Shown here: one piece after another, positions 24,876-38,602 of the stretch
Layout: every line of letters starts with the position of its first letter
How positions within the stretch are numbered: position 1 is the stretch's first letter
DNA from: Sclerotinia nivalis
Taxonomy: Eukaryota > Ascomycota > Leotiomycetes > Helotiales > Sclerotiniaceae
Assembly: GCA_029531795.1 (NCBI GenBank)
Contig: JAPEIS010000016.1
Location: 1,178,001-1,242,000, forward strand
Direction of reading: 5' to 3'
DNA length: 64,000 nucleotides
Notes under the pieces: generated by a model
The model's input: only the letters and a program-made list of their open reading frames with translations
Database searches by the model: none
Told to the model about the DNA's origin: nothing
Made by a program: the position numbers and the translations under genes

Positions 24876-26960
24876 GTAAGTTATTAGTTCATGAAATGTT
24901 TTGTTGCTTAGAATACGTTAAGTGAAAAACGAAGAAAGATTCTTGAAGGTAAAATTTATTCATATAATAATATAATATTAGAGATTCCCAAAAATGTTTC
25001 TGTGTGCAACCCCAACTCGGCTGTTTGAGAGCGAATGTTGAGGCTTTTGTTGACTTGGGCTTATAATATCTTCCTTACAAAGATGTTATTGATTACATGC
25101 GCCGTGAACACGCTTATGGAAATACATGAGCGTGAACGGCGTGCTGCAATGTCCGAAAGAGGGGGATGCACAGCATGGATAGGCATATCAGACGATGTGC
25201 TTAGGGTTGTCTGCAGACATTACAGCTTGCGATGGAGTAGACCCCTGTGAATCTTTATGCAGGTTCAAGAATTAAAAAAAAATCTGGGGTTCGGTAGAAA
25301 GCAACCGGCCGAAGGGAGAAGGAATCGATCCCAGAAGTTTCCATGAACATCTTAATGCTGGCTACTGCATAGGAGTAAATTGACCTGGCAAGATATTGAA
25401 GTGGTAAGATTCCTTGTAATATAGATCACATTGCAGAGTGATTTTGCGTTGCATAAAGAAATATGGGGAATGATTACAGTTGTACAGGATCTGATTGCTG
25501 TAAGGGGAGAATGAAAGGGGTATAGAATGCCCAAAGTTTGGTTCTATAGACGAAGGTGGCCTTGTAGTTCCATATGTTGATTGTACTGTGCATGATGGTT
25601 CGGTTTGGTGTTGTAGTCAAGAAAATAATCGTAATTCTGTGGGTAACGTGTTACGGAGATTTAAGCTCCGTGAGCCAGAAGTAGGAGAGAAATGAAGGTC
25701 TTGATTGGATTTGCATGACGACGCGCATAAGCGAGATTGACAGGGGGTTTCTTGATTTGTACCTGACTCAAAACTTGTCAAGGTTCACTCGGGGCCTTAT
25801 ATAAGCAAAAATTGATTTCAACCCATTGAGAGCTTGAGGTAGCAACAAAACAATTTCATTTATGCAGCAGCCAATATAAAATCACACACTCAAACACACA
25901 CACAAAGAGAGAGATGAAAATACAAATGACATCGCCAATCTTGTGAACATGCACTTTCATCCCTTCTTTGCATTCAGCCTATAATCAAGATCATTCCCGA
26001 AGTCTGGGGAAATTATGACGTGAAGCGGGGTTAAATCGCCGAAACTTTTGGAGGAGGTACAGAAGTTGTACTGTAGGAGCATCTTCATCGCCGTGATAAC
26101 CATAGTTGACACAAGGAACATTTTGACTGTTGAATTCTATCGAGCTATTTCTTGACATGAGATATGAGATGCATGCATATAAGATCCCTACCTGGTAATA
26201 CCAGACTTCAAGAACCGGCGGTACTCTATCTTTAGGGGCCTTAATCTCAATGCATTAAGTCGCCACTTAGTATCTTCATGATTGATGTCACTAGGAGAAT
26301 GTAAGTCCTCAGTTACCTCGGTATGATTGTTTACTCTTCAACAGTCCTAAAAATATCAAATAAAGCCCAAATTCCTTAGATGTCTTATGAACATCATCTT
26401 AGCACTTTAATTACTTTCATCCGGTATGTATATTGCCAAAATGCACAAAGTATCAACGAGAGTACACTCTTTGCACGAGCTTTCAAGAGACTCAATAATA
26501 ATTGGATTGCACTAACATAGGTCTAAGGGATTTGTATCATTCACAAGTATTTTCGAACCGGAAAAATCTCACATGGAGACCCACTCATTGTTGAAGAAAT
26601 TACCCCAGCTTGCATAGTGCCGAGATATGCAGTACCTTCACAGGTCCCCAATAAACATGGTGGCGCCACAGAATAAACTGTGGGTTCGCCAAAGAACATG
26701 TGGTCGGCTTTCCCGATGTAGTATTGGATGTCGGTTATTAAATATACTTGGGACACTCTCGGAAAGGTTCGGTACATACATGCATACCCACCCACTCAAG
26801 AACAGAATTAAAATTTAATATCGATAGAAACGATCAACCTCCGAGCGCCAAACTAGAAAGCTATCTAAGCAATCACAGTTCTAGGATGGAGAGTGTGCCT
26901 CGAACGTGGTAGAATTTATTGTGGTCAACCACGCCACTTGGCATATTCAAAAAGATTATC
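24876..26960. other. Intergenic, upstream of Zn2Cys6 gene
   Basis: Long 5' region of the transcription-factor gene. It includes a CA/GA microsatellite-like patch near 25895-25915 (cacacacaca-aagagagag). No gene is supported. Confidence 0.4.
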
Positions 26961-27276
26961 ATGGCGGATATTGGGCTGCCATATGACCAAGGTCTTGTAT
27001 GCCTGACGGATTTAATGCGGAAACACCGTCAGAATGATGCCATTGTAAGCCGTTCCTGAGATTTCATCTAATCACGAATTTCGAGATCGATCCAAAAATG
27101 ATTTGCAGGCCACTACGAGGAATAGAGGGTCCCCAATATGGGTCGTCTGGATGGCCGCTCTACGATATGAGACGTTTAAACCTTCAGACGAAGATGATGG
27201 AATTAAGCTCGCCTTTGATCTTGATCAAATTTTCAATATGACTTCACTTCGAATTCAAAATAAATCACGTGCATAA
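26961..27276 (+). CDS. Possible orphan small protein gene, two exons (83 aa)
   Basis: An ATG at 26961 opens MADIGLPYDQGLVCLTDLMR and continues to NDAI. A GTAAGC donor follows at 27045. A branch-like CTAATC (27068-27073) and a GCAG acceptor end the 64-nt intron at 27108. Exon 2 (27109-27276) continues in phase with ATTRNRGSPIWVVWMAALRY, then an acidic stretch SDEDDGIKL and a TAA at 27274. Splice sites, phase and composition all fit a real gene in an otherwise empty 8-kb interval. I recognise no family, so a taxon-restricted small protein is my best reading. Confidence 0.4.
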
Positions 27277-30200
27277 AAGAGTCATTTACAGGCTGAGTCG
27301 AAATTTATTGTATACTATCGACGGAGGAATCTTAACTCTTCTAGGTTTTGGCTTTGGTAACCAAATGATGGAAGTTTTGGCATCAAATGAGTCACAATAG
27401 TGGTACAGCATGAATCACGTCTAGTGGAAGTGAAGTATGCACATGCAGAATGATTCATTTCTTCATTTTCATTTTATCATTGTAGTATACATCTCCTATC
27501 CTTACCCTAGCTATAGTAGGCATTCGTGTCTGCAAGGCTTTCACAAACAGAACAATATCAAAATACTGCACGAGCTGGTTCAAGCTATACTCGAAATGCA
27601 CAGCGACGGCAAAGTCTGTTAGCAATATGCTTTACTACCAGCACTGACCTGTTTTCTAGCGCGTCGGTATGCTCTAGGCATACATCGGCTTCTCTTAACT
27701 GTGAGTTCGCACTTCGGCTCGCACCCAAAGACCTTGTATAGTTTTCACCGGGTGTGATATTAGTGTCCCTTAGCTTCAGGCAACTCCAAACTAACGCGAA
27801 CCATCTCTAGTGAGATGCCGAACTAGAATTAGCAGCCGAGTGTTATGCGAACGTCCTGAAAGGAAGAGGGGGTGGCGTACCGCACGATCCTCATCATTCT
27901 AACAATCGCAGCCAAGGAGAGAACATATGCTGGGATGCAAGAAGCGTTAGTGAAGCTGAACTGCATCACAGGGCTATATCCAATTGGACTAGCGATAAAT
28001 AGTCGGTATCGGGGGCAAAACATAAACTTGGAAGATCTGGGCAAATGGGGACATTATACACAAGTTCGTCCTCTCAGCACTATAAAACTCTTATACTCAG
28101 CTAAATTAGGTTATTTGGCCAAGCACCAACGCGGCTTCTGCGAAGGCGAAAGGTGGCGCTACATATATTGTGGCTTGATATTCGAAACACGGAAACATTG
28201 TTGGCGAATCGGCATATGTCATGTAAGAACAATCTTTTGGCCTAAATTGGTCATTAGCAGATCCCCAGGTTTCGGCAGTGATAACGAGAATCATATAGGG
28301 CTTATAAGACTGGGATCTTCCCTGTAATTAATAGTAATGGAATGGGAAAAGAAGGAATTCAAATCTCCCACTGAGCCCATCTAGGCCATACGAGACGCCT
28401 CGAGAACAACTTACATTTGCTCAACTTTACCCTTCATACCCAATAGGGGGTCATGGGAATATTTCAGATCTTCACAGTCACGGGCCGGTAACTGAGGCGG
28501 GAGATGCACTGCAGAGAAAAGACTATACTTGCTAGGGTTCGATCTTATCAACCTGCAAGAAACGAGATTCAGGGCAAAAATGTAACTACAAATTCAATGC
28601 CAACTATTAAACAATAGATGATCCAGGGCCCTGTAGATTCTTACGAAACTACGAATAGAAATAGGGCCGAGAATGTCAAGAGTTTCTTCAAAGAAATCGA
28701 AGTTCCCGTCCCGCAAACTTTCCACTCGGAAGCTGTTTGGTAAACAGCAAACTCCTTACTCGTGCGGCCAGAAAGTATGCAACTCCAAAACTCTATGCAC
28801 GTACCAGAAGATGGTAAACTTCAAGAGGAATACCCTGATTTCTCTAGCGTCCGAGGTTTATACTTTTTGGCAGCAGCACGAGTAGTTAGTCGTAAGAAGT
28901 ACGAAATAAACCGAACGGAAATTAGTTAGAATGGTCTTTTACGCGAGAAGCTATGCTTTCTTCACATAGCATACCAGATATTATCATAATACACCAAAGT
29001 CATGACAAGAATCACGAGGCATATACTACTAAGTAACGCGTTGTCACGACCATGATTCCTATCACATAGTACTAATTTTCAAACTTTGGTAAAAGTTCTT
29101 ACTGGACAAAAATAGATCTTATGATACGATCATAAATTACCGCTTTTGGCACATAATGACTCGCAAAAACCGAAAAGTCCCGCAAAAATGGGATGCGGAA
29201 AATGTCAAATATGCAACTAACAATGGTGGATGGGGCCACCTATAATTTGTCGTATTTTAGGTCAACCGATTGATTGAACGGATGAACTATGACAGATTCG
29301 AATAATGATATGAATAAATATTGATGAAATTAAGCAAATAAGCAAACAGGCAAGCAATTAACGACGAAAGGGAAATTTGGAGCTTAGATGAGGTTATTTT
29401 CGGGAAACATGTAGCGCCTACAAGTGGGTATTTGAAGAAATTTAATCGTAACAAGTAACCACCCAACCACCCAACCAACTCCCCGACTATTCTTTTATGA
29501 AGAACAGATGAATATGAAAAAGAAGGGATGACGAAATAGATTGTACCACATACAAGTCCCAGCAAAAAACCAACGACGTGTTGTATATGCACCCCACATT
29601 TCCCCGAAACACGTACATTATCTGCCATCCAAGTTTTTCTGTACTCCATACAACAAAGGATACATCGGCAAGTTACACGAACACAATTTTTTAATGAGAC
29701 ATTTCTGGGGTGCATATTTTGTAATACCAACCTTTTACTTTCTCGGAATTCTCGTCTGCAAGCTCGAGCTTGGTAAACATGGTGTACGTATCAGGCTTGC
29801 ATGTACATGTACACCCCAGCCCCATCCTAGTCGGCCGTCCTGTTTTGGTGATTGCCGGCCGGGGTATGTACCTATCTAGGTATCTTCACGCCATGTGCGG
29901 ATACGTGACGGGAATAGCATAGAGTGGATGATTGGGGGTGTGGGAGGTGAAGTGCACGGGATTTTAAGGTTAAGGTTCACAAGGTTCACTTAAATAGCCT
30001 GAAAAGTTTATCCGGACGACTTGCATGTTTCTTAATTCTTCCTTACTAGTTTTTCCTCAGGAGATTTCTTTGGATGTAGCGCCATGGCAAAGCCCGTGGC
30101 CTGAGGGGACACGTGAGGGTTACTGGACGGATTATAGGTACCCACTTGATGGAGAATTCGCGGTGATGGAGTGACTCGGGCCTCGGGGCTTGGCATCGTA

Positions 30201-33200
30201 ATTTTGGGTGATATCTCCGAATCCTTGAGTGGGGATATGTAGGTAGGATGAATATGTACCTTGGTATCTTAGGTTGCTGTGAAGAAGATGCATTAGAGGA
30301 TGGAGTGCATATTTCTTCAGTCACACGATGTGGTGTTGTTTGTCAGGGACACGAGGAAGTTGATTCGTGGCAAATTAGGCCGCTGATTGTTGATGGGTGT
30401 CTACCTGGTTCGTTCAATGTTCATTAATCTGCGGCTGCCTCGGAACATCTTCTCTGGGTAGTCCTCGAGTGATTTTGTGTGATTCTTCATCTGAAAAGTT
30501 TTCAATGAAAGATGAGACAGAAGATGAGCAGGACTTTGCAATTTGTGTGGAAAAGAATGAGATCTACGAAAGAGTGAAGTGGCTATGCCTATCAGTGGCA
30601 AGTGATTAAAGATATCAGGGTGGCGATCGGTACCTGTGCACTGGGAAATACCCGTTGACAAGTTCAGTAGGGAATGTGACAGATAACGGCCCAGGTATTG
30701 GATGGAACTTCCAATGCGGGGCTAGTCACGTTAACCATGGGCATTGTAAATCTTTTGAGATGAGCATGCTATGATCATACTTTCGAGTTTTCTCATTCTG
30801 GAAATGATCAGAATGATTGTCTATCATGCATATCAAAGATGATCTCTGTACGCAAGTTGTTTATCCAGGTTAGGAAGTGACCAAGAGCGTTCTAAAAATG
30901 AGCGAAGAATATTAGGCAAGATGATGTATCTCGAGTTAAGTACCGCGGAGTGTAGGATCCCGAAAGTAGGAATATCTGTTTGCGAGTTTTGTGTATGGTC
31001 AAGTGACAAGGAGATCTGCGGTCGAGCAATGCTTTTCTCATTACAATCTTAGGTTTTCCATCTTAATGATGATCAGGCAGCAAGACAGCCTCCTAAAGAT
31101 TGAGCCGAAAGATAATTGTATAGTACTACTGTTCACATTAGCAATGAAATCTCTTAGGATGTTCGGTAGTTTTTGAGAAAAGTTATTGTGGTTAAATCAT
31201 TCCCGTTGTTGTAGCAGTAGTGCTACAGAAATCCGAGAGAATGTTTGCTTATCCAATTACAGATCTAAATAGTAGTAAGTGCTATGAGGTATTCAAACCT
31301 GAAAGACCCATTAGGTTATCTGACACACAACCAGATGACCTTACAAGTGTTTTGGAGGAAGGTAAAAATCACAGAAACATTTTTTAGATGACGAAATATC
31401 AAGCGTGCATTTTCCCAAGGGCTCCTAAACATGTCAAAGTTCTAGCTTGAGAATCATGGCAACTTCCAATGGCATGCAGGACTCGAACAGCTGTAGTCCC
31501 ATCAGTACTCTGAAGCGACTGCTCCGGTAAGTATCTCGCTCTCTCTTGTCCTTAACATCACCCTCGCGTAAATCACCGTTGGTTAAACTGAATCAAACGG
31601 AACGGATTGTACCAGTGATTATTTCGAGGGGGAAACCATCCCAGTGGCACGATGAATGTGAGACAACCCAATACATCTGTTTTTTTTTTTTTTTTTTTTT
31701 TGGCTCAGGGTAAAAAAGTGAACTCAGCCGCCTCACCTTCCACTCGAAAGTAGTATAACCTCACATAGATTTCTCTCAAACAAGCAAAACAAACACATTC
31801 TCTGTGGTCTCGCGGTCTTATAAATCGCTTCTCAAATATGCTAACATATGACAATAGAACCTGACGACATTTCAATTTCAGATGCTCGGTGCTGAGGACC
31901 TAGTTCTTCCCACCCTAAAGCTTCCAACACAACGCATCGAAGCGTCGACAGCCACAAAAAAGACCCAATACCCGCCCATTTTCCCTTTAAAGCCCGACTC
32001 CACTTGTTCCGCCCAGCAAAGTCCACTCAAACGTTAACAGCAAAAAGCAGAAAGCACATAAAGAAGCACATAAGATTCCAACAGCAAAATGTCCCCTCAC
32101 TAGGGCAGCAACCTGTTGTTGTATGGTCATCGATAAGATACCATGAGTAACGTAACGTATCATTGAAACTTCAAAGTAGGCTAACATTCCCTTCTCTGTT
32201 GTGATGATCGCGAGACCCATGAGAACATTCTTTTTTTGTCGGCGAAGGATGAGCTCACCGACTACCTACTGGCGCGTCCTAAGACTTCTTGTGATACATA
32301 TTGAAGAAATGCATTACGCACCACTCTCAATGATCCACTGCTATACCTTTCAGATTCTCCTTTTTGATAATATAATCCAGTATTCCAGTGAACGGCGTCG
32401 GAACGATATATATAAAAGTTCGTATGGAGCAGCAATAGCATGTATAGCACGGAGCAGTATGGCAGATACGGATAAATGGTTGTAAAGAAAGAAGAGATCC
32501 AGTATGAATAGTTTGGAAAGTGTGTATGACAAACATGGAGGTAGATCGGGACCTTTCGTTATCTTTCATCTGAGTTGTCTGAGTTGTCTTGTGTGCTTGT
32601 GTTTCATCTTGTTTCAACAGAACTGATATTTTGAAAATTATATATAGGCTCCCGCACAATTATTCGAGGGATTCATATTCTTTTCAACGATGTTTCCAAC
32701 AATCTCTTTGGTTGGTTTGGTGCTTCTGTTACATCACATGATCAGATATGTCACATGATATCACTGAACACTCCATTCCTGTCTTTCAGATCTTCATCTT
32801 GTCTGATAATCTGTATCATGTCAATTTGTGTTTTGGATTTCAAGTAAAATCTTTTGGCTACTTGCCATGCAATTATATAATTTCATCCATCTGCAACATT
32901 TGATTTTCATCTCAGCATCCTTCATCATATACGACTTCACAAACAAAAACTGATACCACACCAGAATCCATCTTTCTTAACATGAAATTCTTTGCTATAT
33001 CTGGGAGAATATTGAAGCTCAAATAAGAAGGAGCAATCTTTGTTTTGGAGTACCTTCCTTTTCCTTTGAGTCACAGATATTTTTTCACAATCCAAAACAT
33101 ATGACTCAAATTCACCTTTCTTCACTTCATCTGATAGGAATCGACAGGAAACTTCTTATTGAAAATTTCACACATAATTTGAGATGAAATATTGAACATT

Positions 33201-33360
33201 TTCCATACTTCAGTTCTCATTCCTCTTACAACATTCCAAGTTTTGATATCTCTCTCAAAATATTCTTCCCATCGATTACTCAAACGGAAATTCTCATCTC
33301 GGAGGCGCCGTTTCAACCACAAGAGTCACCAACGACGCATGCATATCAATTAACGAAGAT
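27277..33360. other. Long intergenic interval, no gene supported
   Basis: Several random frames above 90 codons occur (27872-28327, 29287-29730, 29541-29879) but lack motifs and splice logic, and they overlap on opposite strands. A T22 homopolymer lies at 31680-31701. Nothing else is called. Confidence 0.4.
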
Positions 33361-34475
33361 ATGTCTCAATGTAAGAATGCTCTTCCGATTTGCGAGATTT
33401 TTGCTAATGTGCCGCAGCCAGCAGAAAGGACGTCGCATCTCGAGATAAGAACGAAAAGCAGCACAGTTCTAATATGCCGATTTCTCAACAGAAGACCGAG
33501 ATTACGATACGGAACAAAGTTATGTGGCAGAAGAATATACTCCCTGGGGGTCGTATCGATTGGGTTATAGTTGGTTTTGACGCACCAGCATCGGTCGAGA
33601 AGAAGGTTGGGGCGCAGATTGACGTCGGGGAGACTCTTGGGAAGGAGAATGTAGATCCTGAAGATAATATCACTGCTACGATACCACTTGAGCTAGAACT
33701 TACAGCCAAAAAGAATGCGCTGCGTCTGATTATTGGAGAAAGCTCAGGAAAACTGGTTGCAGAAGCTGTCAAGAAGCAGGAGGCCATTACCACAAAATTT
33801 GTCACGAAAGAGATCGCTGTCCTCGAGAAGGCAATATTGGGGAATGAAAGTGGAGCAACATATTCTGGAGAGTCGCATGGGAAATATAGGAGGGCTGAAG
33901 AAGTAACGGTTGGTTTGGGCAGAGAGGCAAAACCGATCCCTTTGAAATATTCACGAGACAGGAAAGTCAGCGAGGTTCCACCCACAGTAGGAGGGATTTT
34001 TAAGCCTTCGAAATGGCTAAGGCGGATTACTCCAGTTACGTCTCATAATTTACCTATTGGGGCTGAAAGAAAAAGTAGGGATGACGAAAGGAAGAGCAGA
34101 GACCTACACTTGAGAACACAGAGCAACCAGAAGTCAAAAACCACATCGCGAAGCCCAACCGCAAAAAGACCACTTAGCAATCCTCAGTCATGTAATGCGT
34201 CACCTATATCACCACCAGCGAAGAAATTACATCCTGCCGAAGTCTTAAGGTCTTTCCAAGGCAGCACAAATTCGAGTCCGAACAATTTTACTCCAATGTA
34301 CTGCCCTACTTTCAATACACAAAGCTCAAAAGCACGACTTACGACCTCAATCTATCCCAGAATCAACCAAAGTTTGACCATACGACCCAAGAAAACAGTT
34401 AGTGTCGCTTCGAGAATGATAACACATGCTTTGGGCATACGAACCATTCCGAGAGTACGAGAACCTGAGATTTGA
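33361..34475 (+). CDS. Hypothetical basic Ser-rich protein with KEN-box-like motif (355 aa)
   Basis: Exon 1 (33361-33370) is only 10 nt (ATG TCT CAA T). A 47-nt intron follows, with GTAAGA donor, GCTAAT branch and CCGCAG acceptor, then exon 2 at 33418-34475. Phases agree and the protein starts MSQSSRKDVASRDKNEKQHS. It has a moderately conserved-looking front part (KVMWQKNILPGGRIDWVIVG), a GKENVDP motif near residue 77 and a basic, Ser/Pro-rich second half (RKSRDDERKSRDLHLRTQ, SPTAKRPLS, SPPAKKLHP). KEN followed closely by proline is the form of an anaphase-promoting-complex degron, so a cell-cycle-regulated nuclear protein is possible, but that is inference. I recognise no family. Confidence 0.6.
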
Positions 34476-35124
34476 TTTAAATGAAGACTCACCACATGGT
34501 GTGTAATATGGAAAATTAGGGAAGGTTCAGATGTTTGATTTTTGTTGTCAATTTGAGTAGTACAGTAGGTACATTGCGATGAGACTTATCCACACATGTT
34601 GGCGTTAGATGTTCTTAATATTTTTTTGAATCTGGAATGTTGGAATTATAGATGGTACCCTCAAACAGCAGGTCCAGTTTTGTCATGAGGAATAGATTTG
34701 TCGAATGCAGAAAGAACGAATGGTACAATTTGACACAACTTTCCCTTATCAGGTGAACCAGTGATCCGTGGTTTCTTCCCTCTCTCTTTTTTGATTTTTA
34801 CACAATAACAACCATCAAATTTCAATACTCCATCAATCATACCACCGCTATACAATAGTATCGCTAGTTTGCTGTCGCGTCATTTCATTTGTTTCTGCTG
34901 CTTATTTTTCGCACTTCATCCATCTCTACAATCTTAATCACGTCTCTAAGAATCCACCTTTTTTCCATCAGTCAAGTCTTCGATAGTGGTAACAACAAGT
35001 CCGGCAACGAACAGAACCATACAAAAGGCTAATAGCTATCCACCTCTCGCATCTTGACTCTTCATTCCTGCGTTCCAGTTTTATTCTTGCGAATGATCGG
35101 ACAGATCTGATACGAAAATTCAAA
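34476..35124. other. Intergenic between two plus-strand hypothetical genes
   Basis: This 650-bp spacer holds the terminator of the upstream gene and the promoter of the downstream one. CT-rich tracts near 34910-35090 precede the next start, which is common for fungal promoters. Confidence 0.4.
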
Positions 35125-37893
35125 ATGTTACTTCAAGAGGCTTTGAGCCTCCGAGTTAGAAAAGATTCTTTCTGGTCCGATGATGTAGCCCACGACGAGT
35201 ACTCAACAGGCCCCTCAGATGTTTCTGACGATGAGTTCCAAAACGATAAGGCCTTAAAATGGGCCAAGGTTTTCAAAGACGCATTTGATTTGTCTGATGA
35301 TGATAAACTCAAAGAAAATGAGGAGGTACTTGATCATGAGTGTATGGATAATATGGATTATGGTATCGATCAATGTGCTTCGCTGTCCCTACCCGACATG
35401 CTATCGCAACAAGTGGTATGAGAAGAAAATTGTTTCAGAACTTTCAAGAGTTATTTTGCTAATGTGAAAAAGGAAATTGATGAGTTTTGGAATCTGTCCG
35501 CTTCACTGTCTATATATCAGAACCGTGATGGACCATTATCAAAGTTCAAAAATATTAGTCATTATTTCCACTCAACAACTTCGGCAGGTGTGGTGTCGCA
35601 CATGATTACAGGAGTTCATGAACTTATCCGTTTGAAGGCCAGAGGTGATCCAGTTGAGCTCGAGGCTTTGAAATACCTCGATTTTAATACTCTTGAATTA
35701 TCTACTGAGCCAAGACTAGGTAGAAATACTTTCAATGCCTCCGAGGACCAATCACGGTTTCGAATAAATATAAAAGCTTCTAAGACTTACCTCTTCGTGG
35801 CTGCATTTAAATTTTTCATCTCTAAATACATTCATTCACCTGCGGAGCTCAATCCAGACATTTTCTGTACGCTTAATCGATTCCTAACATCTTCTGGTGA
35901 TGAGACGGCGACTCGGACCATGGGGTCGAACCATTCAGAATGGTACATTGGTCTCTCAAATCAATGCCAATGCAAAGTAGGAGTCCACAGCTGGCTGAAA
36001 GGGTTCATCCAACAAATCAATGCTAGAGATCGGAAGGCGGGAAAATTAAAGAATCCAATATATGATATATCTCGCCTCTATCTGAGGTTTATCACGCGCA
36101 ATTGTTTCGGTGAACAATCCAAACAGGTGGCTATGATTCTACTTCAGTCATTTGCCATAAAATGGATGCACTATATGGTGTTGCCTTTTGATGAAAATGA
36201 GGAGGAATTTCGAGACATCATGAGTAAACCGTCAGATATGCCAATCCAAAAGTTGCCGAAGTATCTAGAGAAGGTATTGGCCAGAAACCTCGATAGAATT
36301 CTTTCACGTTCAAGGGGGGGTATCAACTCACTAGATGATTCAAGCGACGCTTCATATTCAGGAGTCAACAATGTCGAAGCCGCGGCTATTTCTTCCCAGA
36401 CAAGTAGTGGAAAACCGAAACCAAATCCTTATGAAGACATCCGCGACACAAAATTGCTACTCAACAGAGTCTCTTCCAAGTTAGAATCTATCTTGGCATC
36501 TCAGGCCCGGCGTTCTCAGGATTGTGTAAATGAAGAAAGCCCTAGAGGCGCTACCACATCCCCAGGTTTCCATTCCGAAATATCCAGATCAAATCGATCT
36601 CGCGAAAGACCACCAATTGGTACAGGACCACCTTCTACACCCGAAGAAAGGAATTCATGCCTTAAATGCTCCACAGTTTGGTTCTGGAACAAGATATGTG
36701 ATATTTGTGGCTGGAAGCTGGTCCAAGAAGATTTCTCTAATAAACGGGGGCAAGCGCCCAAGATGAGAAAGATATTCAATAAAACCGAAATATCTAAGAG
36801 AGGTCACCCAGAATGTTATGTATGTGAAAACCCTAGATTCTTAGGTGAATGTCACACTTGTTGCTTCGGAACATCCTTGCCGGCGGTATCTGATGAATGG
36901 TCAACAATGTCCGAGTCCTCGAGATCTGCATCACCGGATAAGAAAAGCCCCCCTCCCGAGAGGAAAGATCCATCTCCTGACACGGACAATTGTCCCCAAT
37001 GTGGAGCACATGAATTCTATGGTGTCTGTTATATCTGTAGCTATGGAGTTTGGATAGCGCCATTGACTATCAAGAGGAAAAGTCTCACCTTGGATTGTAA
37101 CAATGATACAGCCGAGGATGTTAAGAAGAATAGGATCATTAAAGGGCAAGATCAAATGGTTTTCCGAAATTTTATGTACAGTCACCAAACTAGGTATCGT
37201 TGTGTGCGTCTCGGGCGTATGGCAAGGAGGATTGCGAAAAATGGAACAAATCCTGGGCTCGCCGCTCAACTGCGTCGTCGTTTAGCTTCTCGTTGGAAAT
37301 TCTTCGCTCCGCGAACGGCAATGGGGGTTCCGGAAATAACTTTTGATGAATACTTGAGGGTTACGAGGGAATTTCCGCGGACCGAAGCTCCACGCTCCCG
37401 GATGGAAAAGGATAATCCCCATGCCACCTGTGAAAATGATCAGGAAATCCGACAAGCTAATATTTTGGAAGCGACGAGTAAAAAGCAAACAAACGATGAG
37501 GATCATGTGAATACTCTTCAATGCCCAAAGGTAGAATCTGCAGTCGAATATCATGCATCATCAAGGTATTCCAAGGAAGAGAGTCCCCACAAAACTCGAT
37601 CTGGTTACTTAACTTTGGTACAAATACGTAGAACTTATAATCTGCAGCCTCATTTAGAGAAACTAGAGACACTGATAGTTGATAGTTGTGTTCCAACCAA
37701 AGAAAGACCCACCGAATGTGAAATTCCACCTTTATCTCTTGTAAGAAGAGGAACGCAGTGGCTTTCGACCTTCCCCTGGGCAATGGTTGTTGGTGTTAGC
37801 AGCCTCTTGGGATTTCGGAAAGGTCATAGTTTATACGATGAAGAAGTAGCAGATATTGAGCGTGCACAATGGGTAGACGAGGTGGTGAATTGA
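35125..37893 (+). CDS. Hypothetical protein with three double-CxxC zinc-knuckle repeats (903 aa)
   Basis: Exon 1 is 35125-35415 and exon 2 is 35473-37893. The 57-nt intron has GTATGA donor, GCTAAT branch and AAAAAG acceptor, and phases agree. The N-terminus is acidic (SDDVAHDEYSTGPSDVSDDE). A large alpha-helical region follows (YLFVAAFKFFISKYIHSPAE, RLYLRFITRNCFGEQSKQVA). Around residues 495-645 come three similar cysteine units: CLKCSTVWFWNKICDICGW, CYVCENPRFLGECHTCCFG and CPQCGAHEFYGVCYICSYG. Each is CxxC-x(8-10)-CxxC, a rubredoxin/RanBP-like zinc-ribbon layout. A basic segment (RLGRMARRIAKNG, LRRRLASRWKFFAPR) follows, then a short hydrophobic stretch near the end (FPWAMVVGVSSLLGF). I do not recognise the family. 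Zinc binding is inferred from spacing only. Confidence 0.7.
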
Positions 37894-38602
37894 TTTCGGC
37901 GCGAGTGTCGCGCTTTTTAAGAGTTTGTTAGATTATGAGGTCCGCCGGTGAGGAATGTTGGAAGGGCTACATTGCTTCAGCGTATGGTTATTAACATGGA
38001 ACGATATTATTTTGTATGGTCTGTATGTTTGTATTCCATTCTTCATCTGTGCGGGGTTCAATACCGAATTACCTAGGCACATGAGGATATCAGCGGCTTT
38101 TCTGTAGAATTAATTAAAGCAACAGCGAATGGAAATATTTAGTGAATACAAACCATTATTCTTTTCTTTATTGTGTGAATGTTCCTTGTGTGAATAATTG
38201 CTTGTATGTACAATTGCAGATGCTAAATAAACTAGATGGAAAAGGATGGAAGATCTTCGGGCTGGACTTTTTAGGGGATTCTCGCTTCGGTCGACCGCCT
38301 TGAGTATTTGATGGTTTGGAAGTGATCTGTGTCATGATGGCTAGAATTTCGAATTTCTTTGTAGATGGTGGAAATTTTAATTTTTGTTGATTTCGTTGGA
38401 TTTTTTGAATGAAGTGGTGTTTGTGAGTGTAAGTTTATGAGGCCGGGGGTGAGAGGGTGAGATTGAATTTTGTAATTGGAAGACTGCGGTTTGAAATTTG
38501 TGGGAGGGAGTTCAAGGTGATTTGAGATGAGATGGGGTAGTGGCTGATGGGTTATGGGTTATGGATGGGATGATGGAATGGAGCAGATTGAAAATAAAGA
38601 AT
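37894..38602. other. Intergenic 3' of the zinc-knuckle gene
   Basis: No gene is supported. Composition becomes T/G-rich, then AT-rich, towards the minisatellite. Confidence 0.4.

Noticed and set aside
27872..28327. 151-aa plus-strand frame
   Set aside because: Overlapped by antisense frames, with no motif, no intron logic and unremarkable composition.
29287..29879. 147-aa minus and 112-aa plus frames
   Set aside because: They overlap each other, and neither has recognisable domains or splice context.
33485..33985. 166-aa minus-strand frame
   Set aside because: It is the antisense shadow of the spliced plus-strand gene at 33361-34475, which has a well-formed intron.
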